A stretch of DNA of 32,859 nucleotides, from the NCBI GenBank assembly GCA_003427395.1, contig BFEA01000013.1, positions 665,867 to 698,725 on the forward strand, given 5' to 3'. This document shows, one piece after another, positions 18,431 to 29,203 of this stretch; the stretch's first letter is position 1, and every line of letters starts with the position of its first letter. This DNA is from Chara braunii. Lineage: Eukaryota; Streptophyta; Charophyceae; Charales; Characeae. Below the pieces are notes generated by a model. The model was not told the DNA's origin and did no database searches. It saw nothing but the letters and a program-made list of their open reading frames with translations. A program made the position numbers and the translations under genes.

Positions 18431-18524
18431 TCTCATATCTTTAAATTGCGAGTGTCGCCCCCAGCCTTGCAGAAAATGTTTCGTCTCCCGCTCTGAAAAA
18501 TTTGCTCCTCGGGCCTACCGGACC

Positions 18525-18715
18525 GCAATGGCTGGCAGCACCACCCAAAAAAGAATAAGTGTGCCGACGATGACTTGACAATGTTTGGTGTGCAGTGGAC
18601 CGTCTCTAGGCCTGGGTGTATGCAATGGCTGGCAGTACCATCCAAAAAAGAAGTGCGCCGCTGGCGGCTTGGCAAAGCTTGGCCTCAGGCCTGGGTGTAC
18701 TGGTGGTCTAAGCTT
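18525..18715. repeat. Diverged 94-bp direct repeat
   Basis: GCAATGGCTGGCAG.ACCA.CC followed by CAAAAAAGAA occurs near 18527 and again near 18621, each preceded by a GGCCT step. Two copies, non-coding. Confidence 0.75.
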
Positions 18716-18759
18716 GTGTGCTTGGCACATACAACAATGATCAGGACGTTGTAGGCATG

Positions 18760-19925
18760 TTTGCAACATATGTTTCTTTTGGGCCACAGTGTCCCAAATC
18801 TACAAGCATGTATGCCTGGAGATGTTTCTTTTGGGTTGATATGTATCGCTATCATTGCCATTACATCTAGTCTGGCGTACATGGCAATCATCGTGACATT
18901 ATGGGCATTGGAAAGGAAATCTTGCGAATTCATATCTGGCTGGAGAAATTATGGGGGTGTTGTGCTCTGGGGGTATTGCATGAAGAAAAGAAAGAAGAAT
19001 ATGAGGATAAAACGAAAGAATAAAAAAGAAACAAAAGAAATGCAAAGCGAGCTCGAAAGCAAAAGCTTAAGCCTGTTTGTACTCATATGTGACAGTCATG
19101 AAGTGCACCGCAATTTTGTAGACTAAGCATATGTGCAGACATGCGTTGATATAGATCGGAGAATGTTAAAATCAAATCTACTCATTGATTGTCATTCTTG
19201 GATGATAGGGAGGCAGCGATTTGAACCCGACGTTGAAGGGGACATGGTACCCCTCGCCGTCAGAATGATTAAAAGCTAGAAGTATATGTTAGGGGAAGAA
19301 GGATTATTTGCCCTTGGCAAGAAAGAAGTCGGAGAACTATTGTTGGCTCGTCATCCATCGGTAGTTGCAGGAAGACGTCTGCAACATTTGACATCGCCTT
19401 CCCTTATGATTAGGATTAAGCCAAGAGCATGATTTCCATGAGAAGAATGATATGGTTTTCCCCTTGGAAAAAGAAGGAAGTCTCGAGAGTCGTGGAGTGA
19501 GAGCACTATTGCCTCTTTGTCTATCATTACTTGCCAAAGTTGGAAAGAAGGAAGGCGACTCGTCTGTGTATTCAATGGCGGGTCATCGCAATAGTATCTA
19601 CCTGTTTATGGTTGGGCAGTGTTGACAAAATATCAATAAGAAGGAATGAACATGGAGTCAGGTGGGAAAGTTGTCTTTACTTTGATCTGCGACAATTGCC
19701 TCGTTACCTGTAACTTGGCTTGGTCGGTGACGATTGTTACGAGCCTGGATGGAAAGGTCAGAGAACGATGGTGGTTAGTGAAGAATCAGGGGACCATCTG
19801 GATGTAAATGTTGTGGGACCGAATTACTGATCACTGCACACTGCTGAAACTGTACAGACCTAGGAAAGGCAATCTCTCCCAAGACGGAGTCTGAATGCCT
19901 TGCCCCCGCCCCCCGCCGCCCCCTG
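18760..19925. other. Gene-free stretch
   Basis: I see no gene. The open stretch 18761-19126 has one hydrophobic run (GLICIAIIAITSSLAYMAII) followed by a Lys-rich tail from A-rich DNA. With no motif or support I do not call it a gene. The rest is unassigned. Confidence 0.5.
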
Positions 19926-19928
19926 CAC

Positions 19929-19929
<1 letters not shown>

Positions 19930-19981
<52 letters not shown>
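19930..19981. repeat. Poly-C run of 52 bases
   Basis: Fifty-two consecutive C residues. Glycine or proline runs read across it have no coding meaning. Length in the assembly may be inexact. Confidence 0.97.
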
Positions 19982-19985
<4 letters not shown>

Positions 19986-20264
19986 CGTTTGCACTCTGCC
20001 CCACATTCTATCTTCCTCCCACTTGTCCCCACAACAATGCAAAACTTTAGCCCCTTCATTTGCAGCACCATGCTATATCAGTTTGCAATTGTTAATTTCT
20101 CTTATCCAAGTGAATGGAGGACTACTAAACAAAAAAGTTCCAAAGTGTTGGCACATCACTATATCATAGGCAATACAGGCCTCGAGGTGTCATCACAATA
20201 AGCTGGACGCATGCGGGCTATGAAGTTGCATGAATTTCGGCTGATGAACGCATTGACTTACTCA

Positions 20265-20265
<1 letters not shown>

Positions 20266-20308
<43 letters not shown>

Positions 20309-20320
20309 ATAGTGGTAGTC

Positions 20321-20402
<82 letters not shown>

Positions 20403-20423
20403 GAGGAGGAGGAGGAGGAGAAG
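20266..20423. repeat. (AGT)n then (AGG)n trinucleotide repeat
   Basis: About 135 bases of AGT steps with a few GGT and CGT variants, turning into GGA repeats from 20401. It lies in a gene-free region. Confidence 0.97.
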
Positions 20424-20780
20424 GGTGAACAAGAGGGAGAGGCATTAGGAGTGGCAAAAGGTAAGCATGACAGTGTCCATTGCAAATTCGATAGCTATGT
20501 GGCTTTTCACACTTGGCTAGGTTGGATGGATGCCCCCCTCGCAAAAAAAAAAAAGAGGGAAAAACTAGGCTGCCCGCTGTCCGTTTCGAAGACGTTTGGG
20601 GGAGTTGTCTGGGATCCTGAACAACAACGTTTTGTCCAAAAATAAAAGGAAAAAGGAGAAAAAAATTGGGGTGCGTCTGCGCACCACTAGGTGAACCCCC
20701 CAAAAACAATTCAGGCGATTTCAAGCAAAAAAAAAAGGTAAAGAAGGTGGAGGGGTGGGGGCTAATGGAGGCCCCGCTAC
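20424..20780. other. Gene-free stretch
   Basis: A-rich sequence with several A runs (20546-20559, 20656-20665, 20728-20737). No gene, RNA or transposon feature recognised. Confidence 0.5.
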
Positions 20781-21110
20781 ACACAACGAGGGAGAAGAAG
20801 AGGAGGAGAAGGAGGAGGGCGACAAGGTGGAGGAGGAGAGAGAAGAAAAGGAAGAGGAGGAATATGAGGGGGAACATGCAATGAAGGAAGAGGAAGAGGA
20901 GGGCGAAGAAGAGGAGGAGGCAGAGGAGGAGGAGGAAGAAGAAGAGGAGGAGGCGGAGGAGGAGGAGGAAGAGGAAGAAGCGGAGGAGGAGGAGAAAGAG
21001 GACGAGGTAGTGGAGGAGGAATGGGCCGTGGAGATGGAGGAGGAGGAAGAAAAAGAATAAGACCAGTAGGGGGGGGAGGAGGAGGAGGTCGAGAAGGAGG
21101 AGGATGTCTT
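20781..21110. repeat. Polypurine GAG/GAA tract
   Basis: About 330 bases dominated by GAG, GAA and GGA. One plus-strand frame (20755-21060) is open because purine triplets rarely make stops, giving Glu runs. No start context, domain or flanking gene structure supports translation. Similar to, but longer than, the tract at 601-757. Confidence 0.9.
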
Positions 21111-21340
21111 TTTTTTTTCACCGCAATCTTTGATGATTGTTCTTTTTTTTTTATAAATGCAAGTTGAATATACCTCACTTCTCAAAGAACCTAAAAGATT
21201 TCTTTTGGAAAAATAAAATAAAAAATTTAAGCCTTAAAATAAAGAGAAACAGGGAAAAGGAAAACATAAAACTTCGAAAAACGAAATAGAGACTTGGGGA
21301 GGATATTTTTCACACGGCCATCTTTAGCGACTTTTAGTTT
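21111..21340. other. A/T-rich spacer
   Basis: T runs near 21109-21118 and 21141-21153, then A-rich sequence. Nothing recognised. The last bases before the LTR, AGTTT, may belong to a target duplication. Confidence 0.5.
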
Positions 21341-22161
21341 TGTTATGATCCTGGCCAATTTCGAAGTACACTTTCATCAGATGGTACAATGTCATCCAAT
21401 TGCAGAAAGAAATGAATGAACTTGAGAGGAGAGAGAGGGTAAGAAGAAGAAGAAGAAGAAGAAAGAAAGAAGAAGAAAGAAAGAAGAAGAAGATACTGTA
21501 TTACTGTATAACAACATAGACAAATGATAGTGCTCTTCTTCTTCGCCAAACACTCTCGTCCTCCTCATCTCCTCCTCTCTTATTCACACAAGAAATAATA
21601 ATACAATGTTGAATGGCTGAACCAGAATCAATGTCTGAATCCCTCTTCTACTACAGTTATCACTTGAGGTCCACCATAGCCATGGCCGCCTCCCTCACTC
21701 TTCACTCTCATAGGTTGAGGCTATGGCGGATTATTAGGTCTTGCCTTGATGCCCAAAGGATAACCCAACGCAGCTATGGCTGCTCTAGCTCAGGCCGCCG
21801 TGCTCGACTCTGCCTCGAAGCTTCTTGGTGTACCTCTGCCCCAACAGGGATCTTCCTGCTGCAGCTCCCACCAAGGTGATGAAGATGGTTGCCACCCTAG
21901 CTAGGTAAGTACCTCTGGCGCTCCCCCTTCCTCCTGGTCTTCTTCCTCCTTCATGTCCTTGCTCCTTCCCCAACAGCGTTGCTCCAGCCAGCGCTCCAAC
22001 CAGTGTGTCGCCAAAGTTGCACACCGACAATGAGGCTGGGCTCTTCGCCCAACCTGGAGATATAGCGGCCTGCTTGCCTCTTGGGCGGTGACTTCCAGGC
22101 CGCTCGACCTTCCAAGCAACCGGTACCTCCTCTCTTTCAGAGGGAAACATCATTGTAGACT
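21341..22161 (-). repeat. Truncated 3' LTR of element B2
   Basis: Plus strand starts TGTTATGATCCTGGCCAATT and aligns base for base with 26312 onward up to the segment GAGGGAAACATCATTG.AGACT. There it ends abruptly against pol. A GAA-rich microsatellite lies at about 21438-21494. In element sense the first several hundred bases of the LTR are missing. Confidence 0.9.
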
Positions 22162-24060
22162 ATCGGGAATGGGAAGGGGTGTAAGTAGCCCTATGGGCCT
22201 TTGTCTACATGGTTTGATTCATTGACAGACTTGACACTCGGCCATAAATTTTTCAGCAGATCCCTTCATACCAGGCCAATCAAACTGTCTTAATATGCCG
22301 AAGTGTCCACTCCGGCCATGAGCCAAATCCAAGAAGTGTGTAGGGAGAGGCTCATGGTTGGGCACACACAAACGATCATCATTCCCATAGCGCTGGAAAA
22401 CTAATCTTCCATATTCGTGAAACTCAGGCTGACTGTTGGGGTTAGCCTGCAACTGCTCAAGGATGGGACCAAGGTCCGGGTCCTTGGTAGTGTGTTTTAT
22501 GATCTCCTCCTTCAGTTTCTTCTGGCGGTCGTAGGAATTCACTAGGCAAGTCATGTACTCGGGTTGGCGAGACAACACATCAGCAACTTAATTATAAAAA
22601 CCCTTTTTATGTCTTAACCCAAAATTAAAAAATGTCAATTTCATGAAACCAACGAAGTAACGTAGGGGACAAGGTGTTTTGCTCTTTGATCCACTTCAAG
22701 GTCTTATGATCTGAGAACACTTTGAAGTGGTGTCCCAAAGGCAAACGCAAAGCATAAAGCTCGCTCATGTAGCTGGAAGTAGCTACCTTTTCGTTGGGCA
22801 TGAGTTAGCTGTAGTACTCGAGTGGCCTCAAGCCATCGCCATTATCTTGTTGCAACACTACGCCAATCCCATACTGGCTAAGCATCCGTAGTGACTACAA
22901 ATGTTTGTTTGGAATCTGCAATGCGGAGTAGAGGGCAACTTACCAAGGCCTCTTTCAAGGCTTGAAATGCTGTCTCACATGTTGTATCCCATGCATAAGG
23001 TACATTCTTACTTGTCACTCGGGACAACGGGCGAGCAATAATAGAAAATTGGGGCACAAACTTCCGATAGTACGATGCGAGAGCAAGGAAAAACCGCAGT
23101 TTGCGAATGCTCGCGGGTTGAGGCATGTCTCGTATGACCTCAACCTAGGTTGCCTCACGCTCGAGGCCTGCAACAGACAACCGATGCCCAAGATAGATGA
23201 TGCTATCACTTCCAAACTCAGATTTCTCTAAGTTGAGATGAAGTTGTGTTTTTTTGAGGATGGTGAATACTTCCTCAAGGTGCTTCATGTGTTCCTGGAT
23301 GGATTTGCTGAAGATAATAATATCATCGAGATACACCACCACAAACGGACCAATTTGTTCGCGGAGGACCTTATCCATGAGGCTTTGAAAGGTGGCCGGT
23401 GTGTTCGTGAGGCCGAAGGGCATTGAGGTAAATTCGTAAAGCCTATCGTGTGTCTTGAACGCAGTCTTGCGCTAGTCGGCAGGATCGACATCAATCTGGT
23501 GGTATCCAGACTTGAGATGGATCTTGGAGAAGACCTTGCGCTAACCGGCAACTTCAAGCAATCTTTGCGTGACAATGGGTATGCATTCTTTTGGTGATGC
23601 GGTTTAGATAGCGATAATCGATACACATACAGAGCTTGCCTCCTTTTTTAGGGACAAACATAACATGTGCACCAAATTCAGAGTCGCTAGGTTTGATCCA
23701 ACCCTTGTAGATCATTTCGTCAATTTGTCTCCGGAGTTCCTCCAACTCGCCGGATTCCATTCGGTACACGCAACCCTTTGGAGGTACAACACCTTCGACC
23801 AATCCGATTGTATGTCGGACCGATCGCGTGGGGACTCCACATGGTTTGGCCAAAACTTTCGGGAATCGGTGAAGTAGGTTTTGAATGCTTGTTGGGACAT
23901 CAACGAAAGGGTGACCTAGATCAGGTCGCAGATTACGAATTGAGGCGACCGAATTTGAAGTAGAGTCATTTAGACCAGTAGAGGGTAGAGAGGTAGTAGT
24001 GCTAGAAGTAGATTCATTAGGTGAAGTAGTTTTGGTACTATCCGCAAAAGTAAATGGCAT
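22162..24060 (-). pseudogene. Element B2 pol: RT, RNase H, integrase zinc finger
   Basis: Starting near 24060, RT blocks include VVPPKGCVYRM, GWIKPSDSEFGAHVMFVPKK and CMCIDYRYLN, then a frame change near 23560-23620. RT continues with MPFGLTNTPATFQ and the catalytic YLDD (23322-23333, context VVVYLDDIIIFS), and the connection block FLALASYYRKFVPQFS. RNase H is recognisable from VVTTDASQYGIG (about 22870-22890) to FSDHKTLKWI and NFGLRHKKGF, ending VADVLSRQPEY, with stops near 22806 and 22588. The integrase HHCC region follows (HGRSGHFGILR ... CQVCQ, about 22219-22330). The last pol codons before the LTR junction resemble the PLP linker ahead of the integrase core (HPFPFP). Core and chromodomain are gone. 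Dead. Confidence 0.92.
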
Positions 24061-24400
24061 ATGAGTAGGGCGAACGTAGGAAACATATATTTGTTCATCC
24101 TCTTTGTGTTTGCGCTACTTTTTGCATAACTTCATGGCATTGAGAAAGGTCGTTGGGGACTCGTGCTTCTCATCCAAGAGGACGGGAAGCTCGTTCCCTT
24201 GAGCTTCTTTGACCATGAAAAGTGGCTCATTCCACGTGGTCCATTCGCATTGGGACTACAGCCAACACAAGCCATGAATTGCGTCGAAGGGACATTTGTC
24301 AAAGACATAGAAGTTCAATGCGTGGGTGACTGTCTTGTCCTTGTCAAAGGTAGTGTGCACACCTTTGACTGCATGTGTAGATGAGACAACTTCTTTGTTA
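24061..24400 (-). pseudogene. Element B2 protease remnant and linker
   Basis: The minus-strand frame carries KGVHTTFDKDKTVTHALNF and then YVFDKCPFDAIHGLCWL, matching the C-terminal block of retroviral-type proteases in gypsy pol (usually ...PFDVILGMDWL). The catalytic Asp-Ser-Gly segment that should precede it is missing, and stops interrupt the linker near 24249 and 24110. The rest of the linker leads into RT. Confidence 0.7.
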
Positions 24401-24996
24401 CCTACTTGAGTTCAGCAAGCGCTGCCGCTTGTAACGACAGTGGGAGCTGCACCTGTCCGAGGTCCTGATTGAATCACCAAACTCAACGAAAAAGACTGCG
24501 AAAAAGGAGAGGAGTGGAGGGGTGCAAAGGTGGAACGGGGAAGAGATATTGAGAGTTGGGATTGATGCATGACTACCATTTGCTGGATCTGATCGCGATG
24601 CTCTTTGGCCATCTAAGTACGCATCTGACTCATTTCTTCGAGTAATTGAGACTTCACACTTGGAAGTTCGCTGAGCAAATGGTAATTGACAAGGGCACGT
24701 ACATACACAATGAGATCTTTCCTAAGGTTTGCATCAGATACATTTGGAACGGTTTTAAAAATGGCCTAAAGTTCAACAACGACTATTTTCCACTTTGCCT
24801 GTTCCGCTTTCTCCTCCTCAGCCAACTCTTTTTGATAGAGGGCCTCATACAACGGTTTATCAACCTCACTCACTGCATCCATGCAAGCCTTTAACATATT
24901 AGAAAGTTTGGCTGGTGCCATGTCGAAGCTACTAGCACCTTCGGTTACCATGGCTTCCCTCACCCTTCTCTCTTGTACACGCGTCTCAACGGGCAT
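24401..24996 (-). pseudogene. Probable gag remnant of element B2
   Basis: An ATG at 24996 opens a frame beginning MPVETRVQERRVREAM and containing AKLSNMLKACMDAV and a Glu/Lys-rich stretch, stopping near 24766. Further on, another frame has MAKEHRDQIQQMVVMHQSQL. Position between leader and protease is the main reason for the gag call. There is no zinc knuckle, and at about 0.6 kb it is too short for a full gag, so a large part is deleted. Confidence 0.5.
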
Positions 24997-26295
24997 GGAG
25001 TGGATTTCAGCAAAAAAAACAAGTTGAAAGTACAGAGAAGAAGATAGAACTCGTAGCCGGAGTGACAAATATTTGGAGTAGAGCAAACCAAAAATCGAAG
25101 ACATACATTACATTCAGAAGAGAGTTCTGATTCCGTGTTCAAGTCCGGTCAGACTAAGTACAAGATCCCCTTGAGCCTAATCCAACTGGCACCGTGAAAG
25201 TACAGCAAACCAGACTACAAGTAACATCATGCAGCAATGGAGAATTGAGTGGTGTATAAGGTGCAGATCAAGCAGTGGATTGTGTCATCAGTCTCACAAA
25301 GTATCTCAGCCGAGATCTCCTCGACAACGAGAGCTCTAATAAAAATGAAGAATACCCTGTCCCAGACAAAAAAGAGAGCGACACTGCGTCAATAGATTTG
25401 GGTCCAAGGGCCCCTTCTTGTTTGGGCCCGGTCCCACTGGGTCCAAATGGATTCCTCGTACGTCGCGACCGAGTCCCAACCAAGGAGAGTACCTCAAGGT
25501 CCTACTTTGTGCCTCTATCGTACTGAAAAACGAATTTCAACTCCAAGAGAACCTACAGATGACATCCATTCACAAATGAAAAGACAAAGCATTGTAGAAG
25601 GATATGACTTTCAAAGCAAGATACTTCATTTGTACATCCATCAGGGTAGTAAGTAGTTCGCACACCAATGCACACAACCAAGACTTCATAGGAGTAGGAA
25701 AGAGACCCAGAAGTACCCCAGCAGGACAAACAATACCATGCACACATACATGGGCAACCCATAGGTGCACAACACTTACCTGAGTGGCCCGGACTCTGAG
25801 ATGAAGTATAACTCACCCCCTTCCTCATGTGGTCTTCCTAACCCTATTCGCTACCTCTACACTAGTGTCCTATCATGTAGGAGGGTTTTACTTCCAACAC
25901 CAAAGTGCAACGCCGGATCCCTCGCCGATGCTGAAGAACATAGTAGCTTGCAGTTCGTAGATGCAGAATGGCTACCTCTCTCAAGATCGCCTACTTGAGG
26001 GAGGCCCTTAAGTCACCAAGTGTCTCCCTTAGGTCAGATTCTAGGTGCGAGTGCCTCTCACTGTCGCCTCTCTCAACTTGTCGCATGACGTTCTCTTGAT
26101 GAGTCTTGCCGCCACATACTCACCACATACTCACTCTCAATCTACCTGGTCAGGTTCAATGCCGACCTAGCATGACCTAACCAGGTGGGGGCAGCTTCCC
26201 TAAGCCACGCTACCCCACTTCCCACTTCGGACCAACCCTAACCCTAAGTGGTTAGCCCTTACCACTCAGGTTAGGGATAGGGTGGAAAAGTAGAA
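24997..26295 (-). other. Leader region of element B2
   Basis: About 1.3 kb between the primer site and the gag-like start. Short open stretches have no recognisable motif. Near the primer site, 26231-26281 has CCCTAACCCTAAGTGGT ... ACCACTCAGGTTAGGG, an imperfect hairpin containing two telomere-like units. Confidence 0.55.
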
Positions 26296-26311
26296 TCTGC
26301 TCCGATACCAA
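26296..26311 (-). promoter_or_regulatory. Primer binding site, initiator-Met tRNA type (element B2)
   Basis: Element sense reads TTGGTATCGGAGCAG directly after the 5' LTR. It matches the common plant site TGGTATCAGAGC with one G for A. This fixes the strand and the inner end of the 5' LTR. Confidence 0.88.
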
Positions 26312-27784
26312 TGTTATGATCCTGGCCAATTTCGAAGTACACTTTCATCAGATAGTACAATGGCGTCATTTGCAGAAAGAAATGAATGAACTTGAGAGGA
26401 GAGAGATGGTAAGAAGAAAGAAAGAAGAAGAAAGAAAAAAGAAGAAGATGATGTACACCAGCATAGACAAATGATAATGCTCTTCTTCTTCGCCAAACAC
26501 TCTCCTCCTCCTTATCTCCTTCTCTCTTATTCACACAAGAAATAATAATACAATGTTGAATGGCTGAACCAGAATCAATAATACAATGTCGAATGGCTGA
26601 ACCAGAATCAATGTCTGAATCCCTCTTCTACTGCAGGTATCATTTGAGGTCCACCATAGTCATGGCCGCCTCTCTCACTCTTCGCTCTCATAGGCCGAGG
26701 CTATGGCGGACTAGTAGGTCTTGCCCTGATGCCCGAAGGACAACCCAACGCAGCTATGGCTGCTCTAGCTCAGGCCGCCATGCCTGACTCTGCCTTAAAG
26801 GTTCTTGGTGTAGCTCTGCCCCAACGGGGACCTTCCTGCTGCAGCGCCCCCAAGGTGATGAAGATGGCTGCCACCACAGCCAGGTAAGTACCTCTGGCGC
26901 TCCCCCTTCCTCCTTGTCTTCTTCCTCCTTTATGTCCTTGCTCCTTCCCTAGCAGCGCTGCTCCAAGCTGGCGCTGCTCCGGCCAGCGCTCCAACCAATG
27001 TGTCGCCAAACTTGCACACCGACAATGAGGCTGGGCTCTCCGCCCGGCCTGGAGATATAGCGGCCTGCTTGCCTCTTGGGCTGTGACTTCCAGGCTGCTC
27101 GGCCTTCCAAGCAACCGGTACCTCCTCCGTTTCGGAGGGAAACATCATTGCAGACTCTGATATTACCCGTACAGGCCCTAGACTCAGACTGGTTGGACTG
27201 GTACCCGCCTACACCTAGCCTACAACTACTAGGGCCGGGCAGGTAGGCCCCTTCCTCTCTCTACCTGATGTATTGTGTTCCGTTCTGATGAACTCTATGC
27301 TTGCTGGTAATAAGTAACCGGACTGGAGCACCCCAGAATAGAAGGGGCGAGTGTGTGTGTGTGAAAAAAATAAAAAATAATAAAAAAATGCCACTTTTGT
27401 CTTCTTCTGCTCGGTCTCGAGTACCCGGCACATCTACCTCTTCAGGGTGTGGTACCAGCCTACCTGGTACTTGAGTGTTTCCTCGCTGCTTCAAGTGTTG
27501 TAGGCTTCTTCCCCGGCACTTGAGTGTTTTCCCCCGCTGCAATCCTCAATGTCACGGCGACAGGTAAGTACCGGCCCTGAGGGCCCAATGAACGAACAGG
27601 TGCCCTTGCGGGTCACACACACACTCAAGCCAACCATCACTCAGACAGACATGCAGTCCAGCAAGCGTGCACACACACAGACATGCAGAACTTAGTAGCA
27701 AGCGGGAAACTCGACAAGGCGTTCAGTCCATGAGCAAAACTCAGAAATCAGCTGTGTCAGTCCGTGTTTGGTTGGGTCATCGCA
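26312..27784 (-). repeat. 5' LTR of element B2
   Basis: About 1.47 kb. Plus strand begins TGTTATGATCCTGGCC (26312) next to the primer site and ends GGGTCATCGCA (27784), equivalent to the inverse of TGTAATAACCC at 4527. It aligns with the two halves of B1's LTR across the point where element A inserted, which independently confirms the nesting. A short TG/AAT run lies at 27349-27389. Confidence 0.9.
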
Positions 27785-28900
27785 GTTTGTTTCTACTCGT
27801 CAAAATGTCACAAAAAATTATGGGCATATGCATTTTCTGCAGAAGAATCCGCAGGAAAAAAATCAATTAAAAATTATCTACATATTTTTATGTAGGTTGG
27901 GACAGAGGGCTCCGGTCGGACGTGTGGTCTGGTTGTCCGGGCAGACATCCCGGACGTCCGATCAGGTCACATGGGGGAAAAGTAAACATTGCAGAGGAGA
28001 GCCATGAATGAAAAAAAATGAACGGAAAGGGAAGAGGTTGTTTAAAATAAAAGAGTAAAACTGTAATTCATGGCTACGTCACACCCGGACCTGGACCCGG
28101 ACCTGTACTCGGACCCGCACCTGGACCCGGACGTTCGGACTTTCGGACACATATGGACCTCCGGACATGCATGGTTCCGGACTGTCCGGGCCGGTAATCA
28201 GGTCTGGAAATGTATGGACCATTGAGCCTGATTTTAACTGCGCACCAAGTTTCGCGGAGGCGGGGCACTTTGATACAAGAAGGAACAAGGGGGCCAAAAA
28301 AGGAAGAAAACGAAAAAAAGGAAACTTCCCGAAAGCCTCAATGACCACCAGATACATTCTATGAGGTGCTTGTGTGACTGTGCCCTCAGTGAGAGCGTGT
28401 AGCGGACAAACAACAGAAAAAAAAAACAAAAAAATAAAAAGCTCCCTTGTTCTGTGATTGAGGGCGGATACAGGATGCTACAGTGCTGAGACAGTTGTGT
28501 GCCACCCCATGAAATTCGCCCTGCCTGGCTGTCAGGGCACTACAACGTGGTGAAAACAAAAACAAAACAAAAAACAAAAGGGAACGCTTCCCCACATAGT
28601 GGCCAGATACATTCCTCAAAGCACTGGTGTTAGGTGCCACCCTCGTGAGGGCCTTCCCCGACGTCCTTGCTCTTTGTTTCTTTTCTTCTTTTTTTCACTT
28701 TTATTTCGTCGGCCTCCAACCCTGCCCCGAGCCCCGTGTTTTCAGGAATAGGCTACTAGATGGACTTCGTATTTGCTTGTGAAAGGTATTGGTGGTTAAA
28801 TAAAAAGTAAAAGTAAAAAATCTGAAAAAAAAGTATGCTATGCAGAATAACAATGGAAACCACTTTTGCCTCAGGGTCATGTTAGAATCCCTAAACCAGT
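27785..28900. other. Gene-free stretch with GGAC-rich repeats
   Basis: No gene recognised. 28079-28140 has tandem GGACCTGGACCC-like steps, and GTCCGGG.C...ATCAGGTC appears near 27938-27968 and again near 28182-28204. A runs occur at 28410-28440 and 28555-28580. Confidence 0.55.
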
Positions 28901-28903
28901 CCA

Positions 28904-28982
28904 GTTGATGTAGCTCAGTGGCTAGAGCATCGGTTGGAAATGCGCATTGTGGTATAAGGTTGCGGGTTCAAAACCCCGCAGC
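28904..28982 (+). other. tRNA-like sequence with A and B boxes (not a functional tRNA)
   Basis: A box TAGCTCAGTGG (28911-28921) and B box GGTTCAAAACC (28965-28975) fit the RNA polymerase III internal promoter. The D arm pairs GCTC/GAGC and the T arm pairs GCGGG/CCCGC, but the T loop has eight bases and neither the acceptor nor the anticodon stem pairs. It may be a tRNA pseudogene or the head of a SINE. Confidence 0.6.
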
Positions 28983-29203
28983 CTTGCGCATGGACACTGA
29001 CAGGGCGTTAGATTGACGCATGGCTGGACACACATCCCCTTGGGCTGACGCATGGTACTATTACAGACACTGCCTGCGCACCACCCAAGGGTAGTCCACG
29101 GTGTTGTATGTTGGTTGTGGGTTTCACAGGGTTTGCTTGGGGTGTTGGTCTTGGGTGTTCTGATTTTCTCCCCAGTCTGGCATATCACACGATCGTTCCA
29201 TTT

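Larger units (their letters stand above)
21341..27784 (-). mobile_element. Element B2: family-B Ty3/gypsy element with deleted 3' part
   Basis: Read on the minus strand: 5' LTR (26312-27784), primer site (about 26296-26311), leader, short gag remnant, end of protease, RT, RNase H, integrase zinc finger, then a 5'-truncated 3' LTR (21341-22161). The integrase core and about 0.6 kb of LTR start are missing at the join 22161/22162. GTTT occurs on both outer sides (21337-21340 and 27785-27788), compatible with a 4-bp duplication, or 5-bp AGTTT if the terminal A is shared. Same family as B1, whose integrase and LTR start complement what B2 lacks. Confidence 0.88.

Noticed and set aside
18761-19126. 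Possible small membrane protein
   Set aside because: One hydrophobic run and a Lys-rich tail from A-rich DNA, no homologue recognised and no gene context.
19200-19260. GGTTCAAATCG-like B box on the minus strand
   Set aside because: No A box at suitable distance and no tRNA stems, so not reported as tRNA-like.
20218-20877. 219-residue minus-strand open stretch with a long Thr run
   Set aside because: The Thr run is the AGT microsatellite read in reverse; the rest is biased Leu/Phe sequence.
20755-21060. Glu-rich open stretch that looks like an acidic protein
   Set aside because: It is the translation of a GAG/GAA repeat; no start context, introns or conserved flank.
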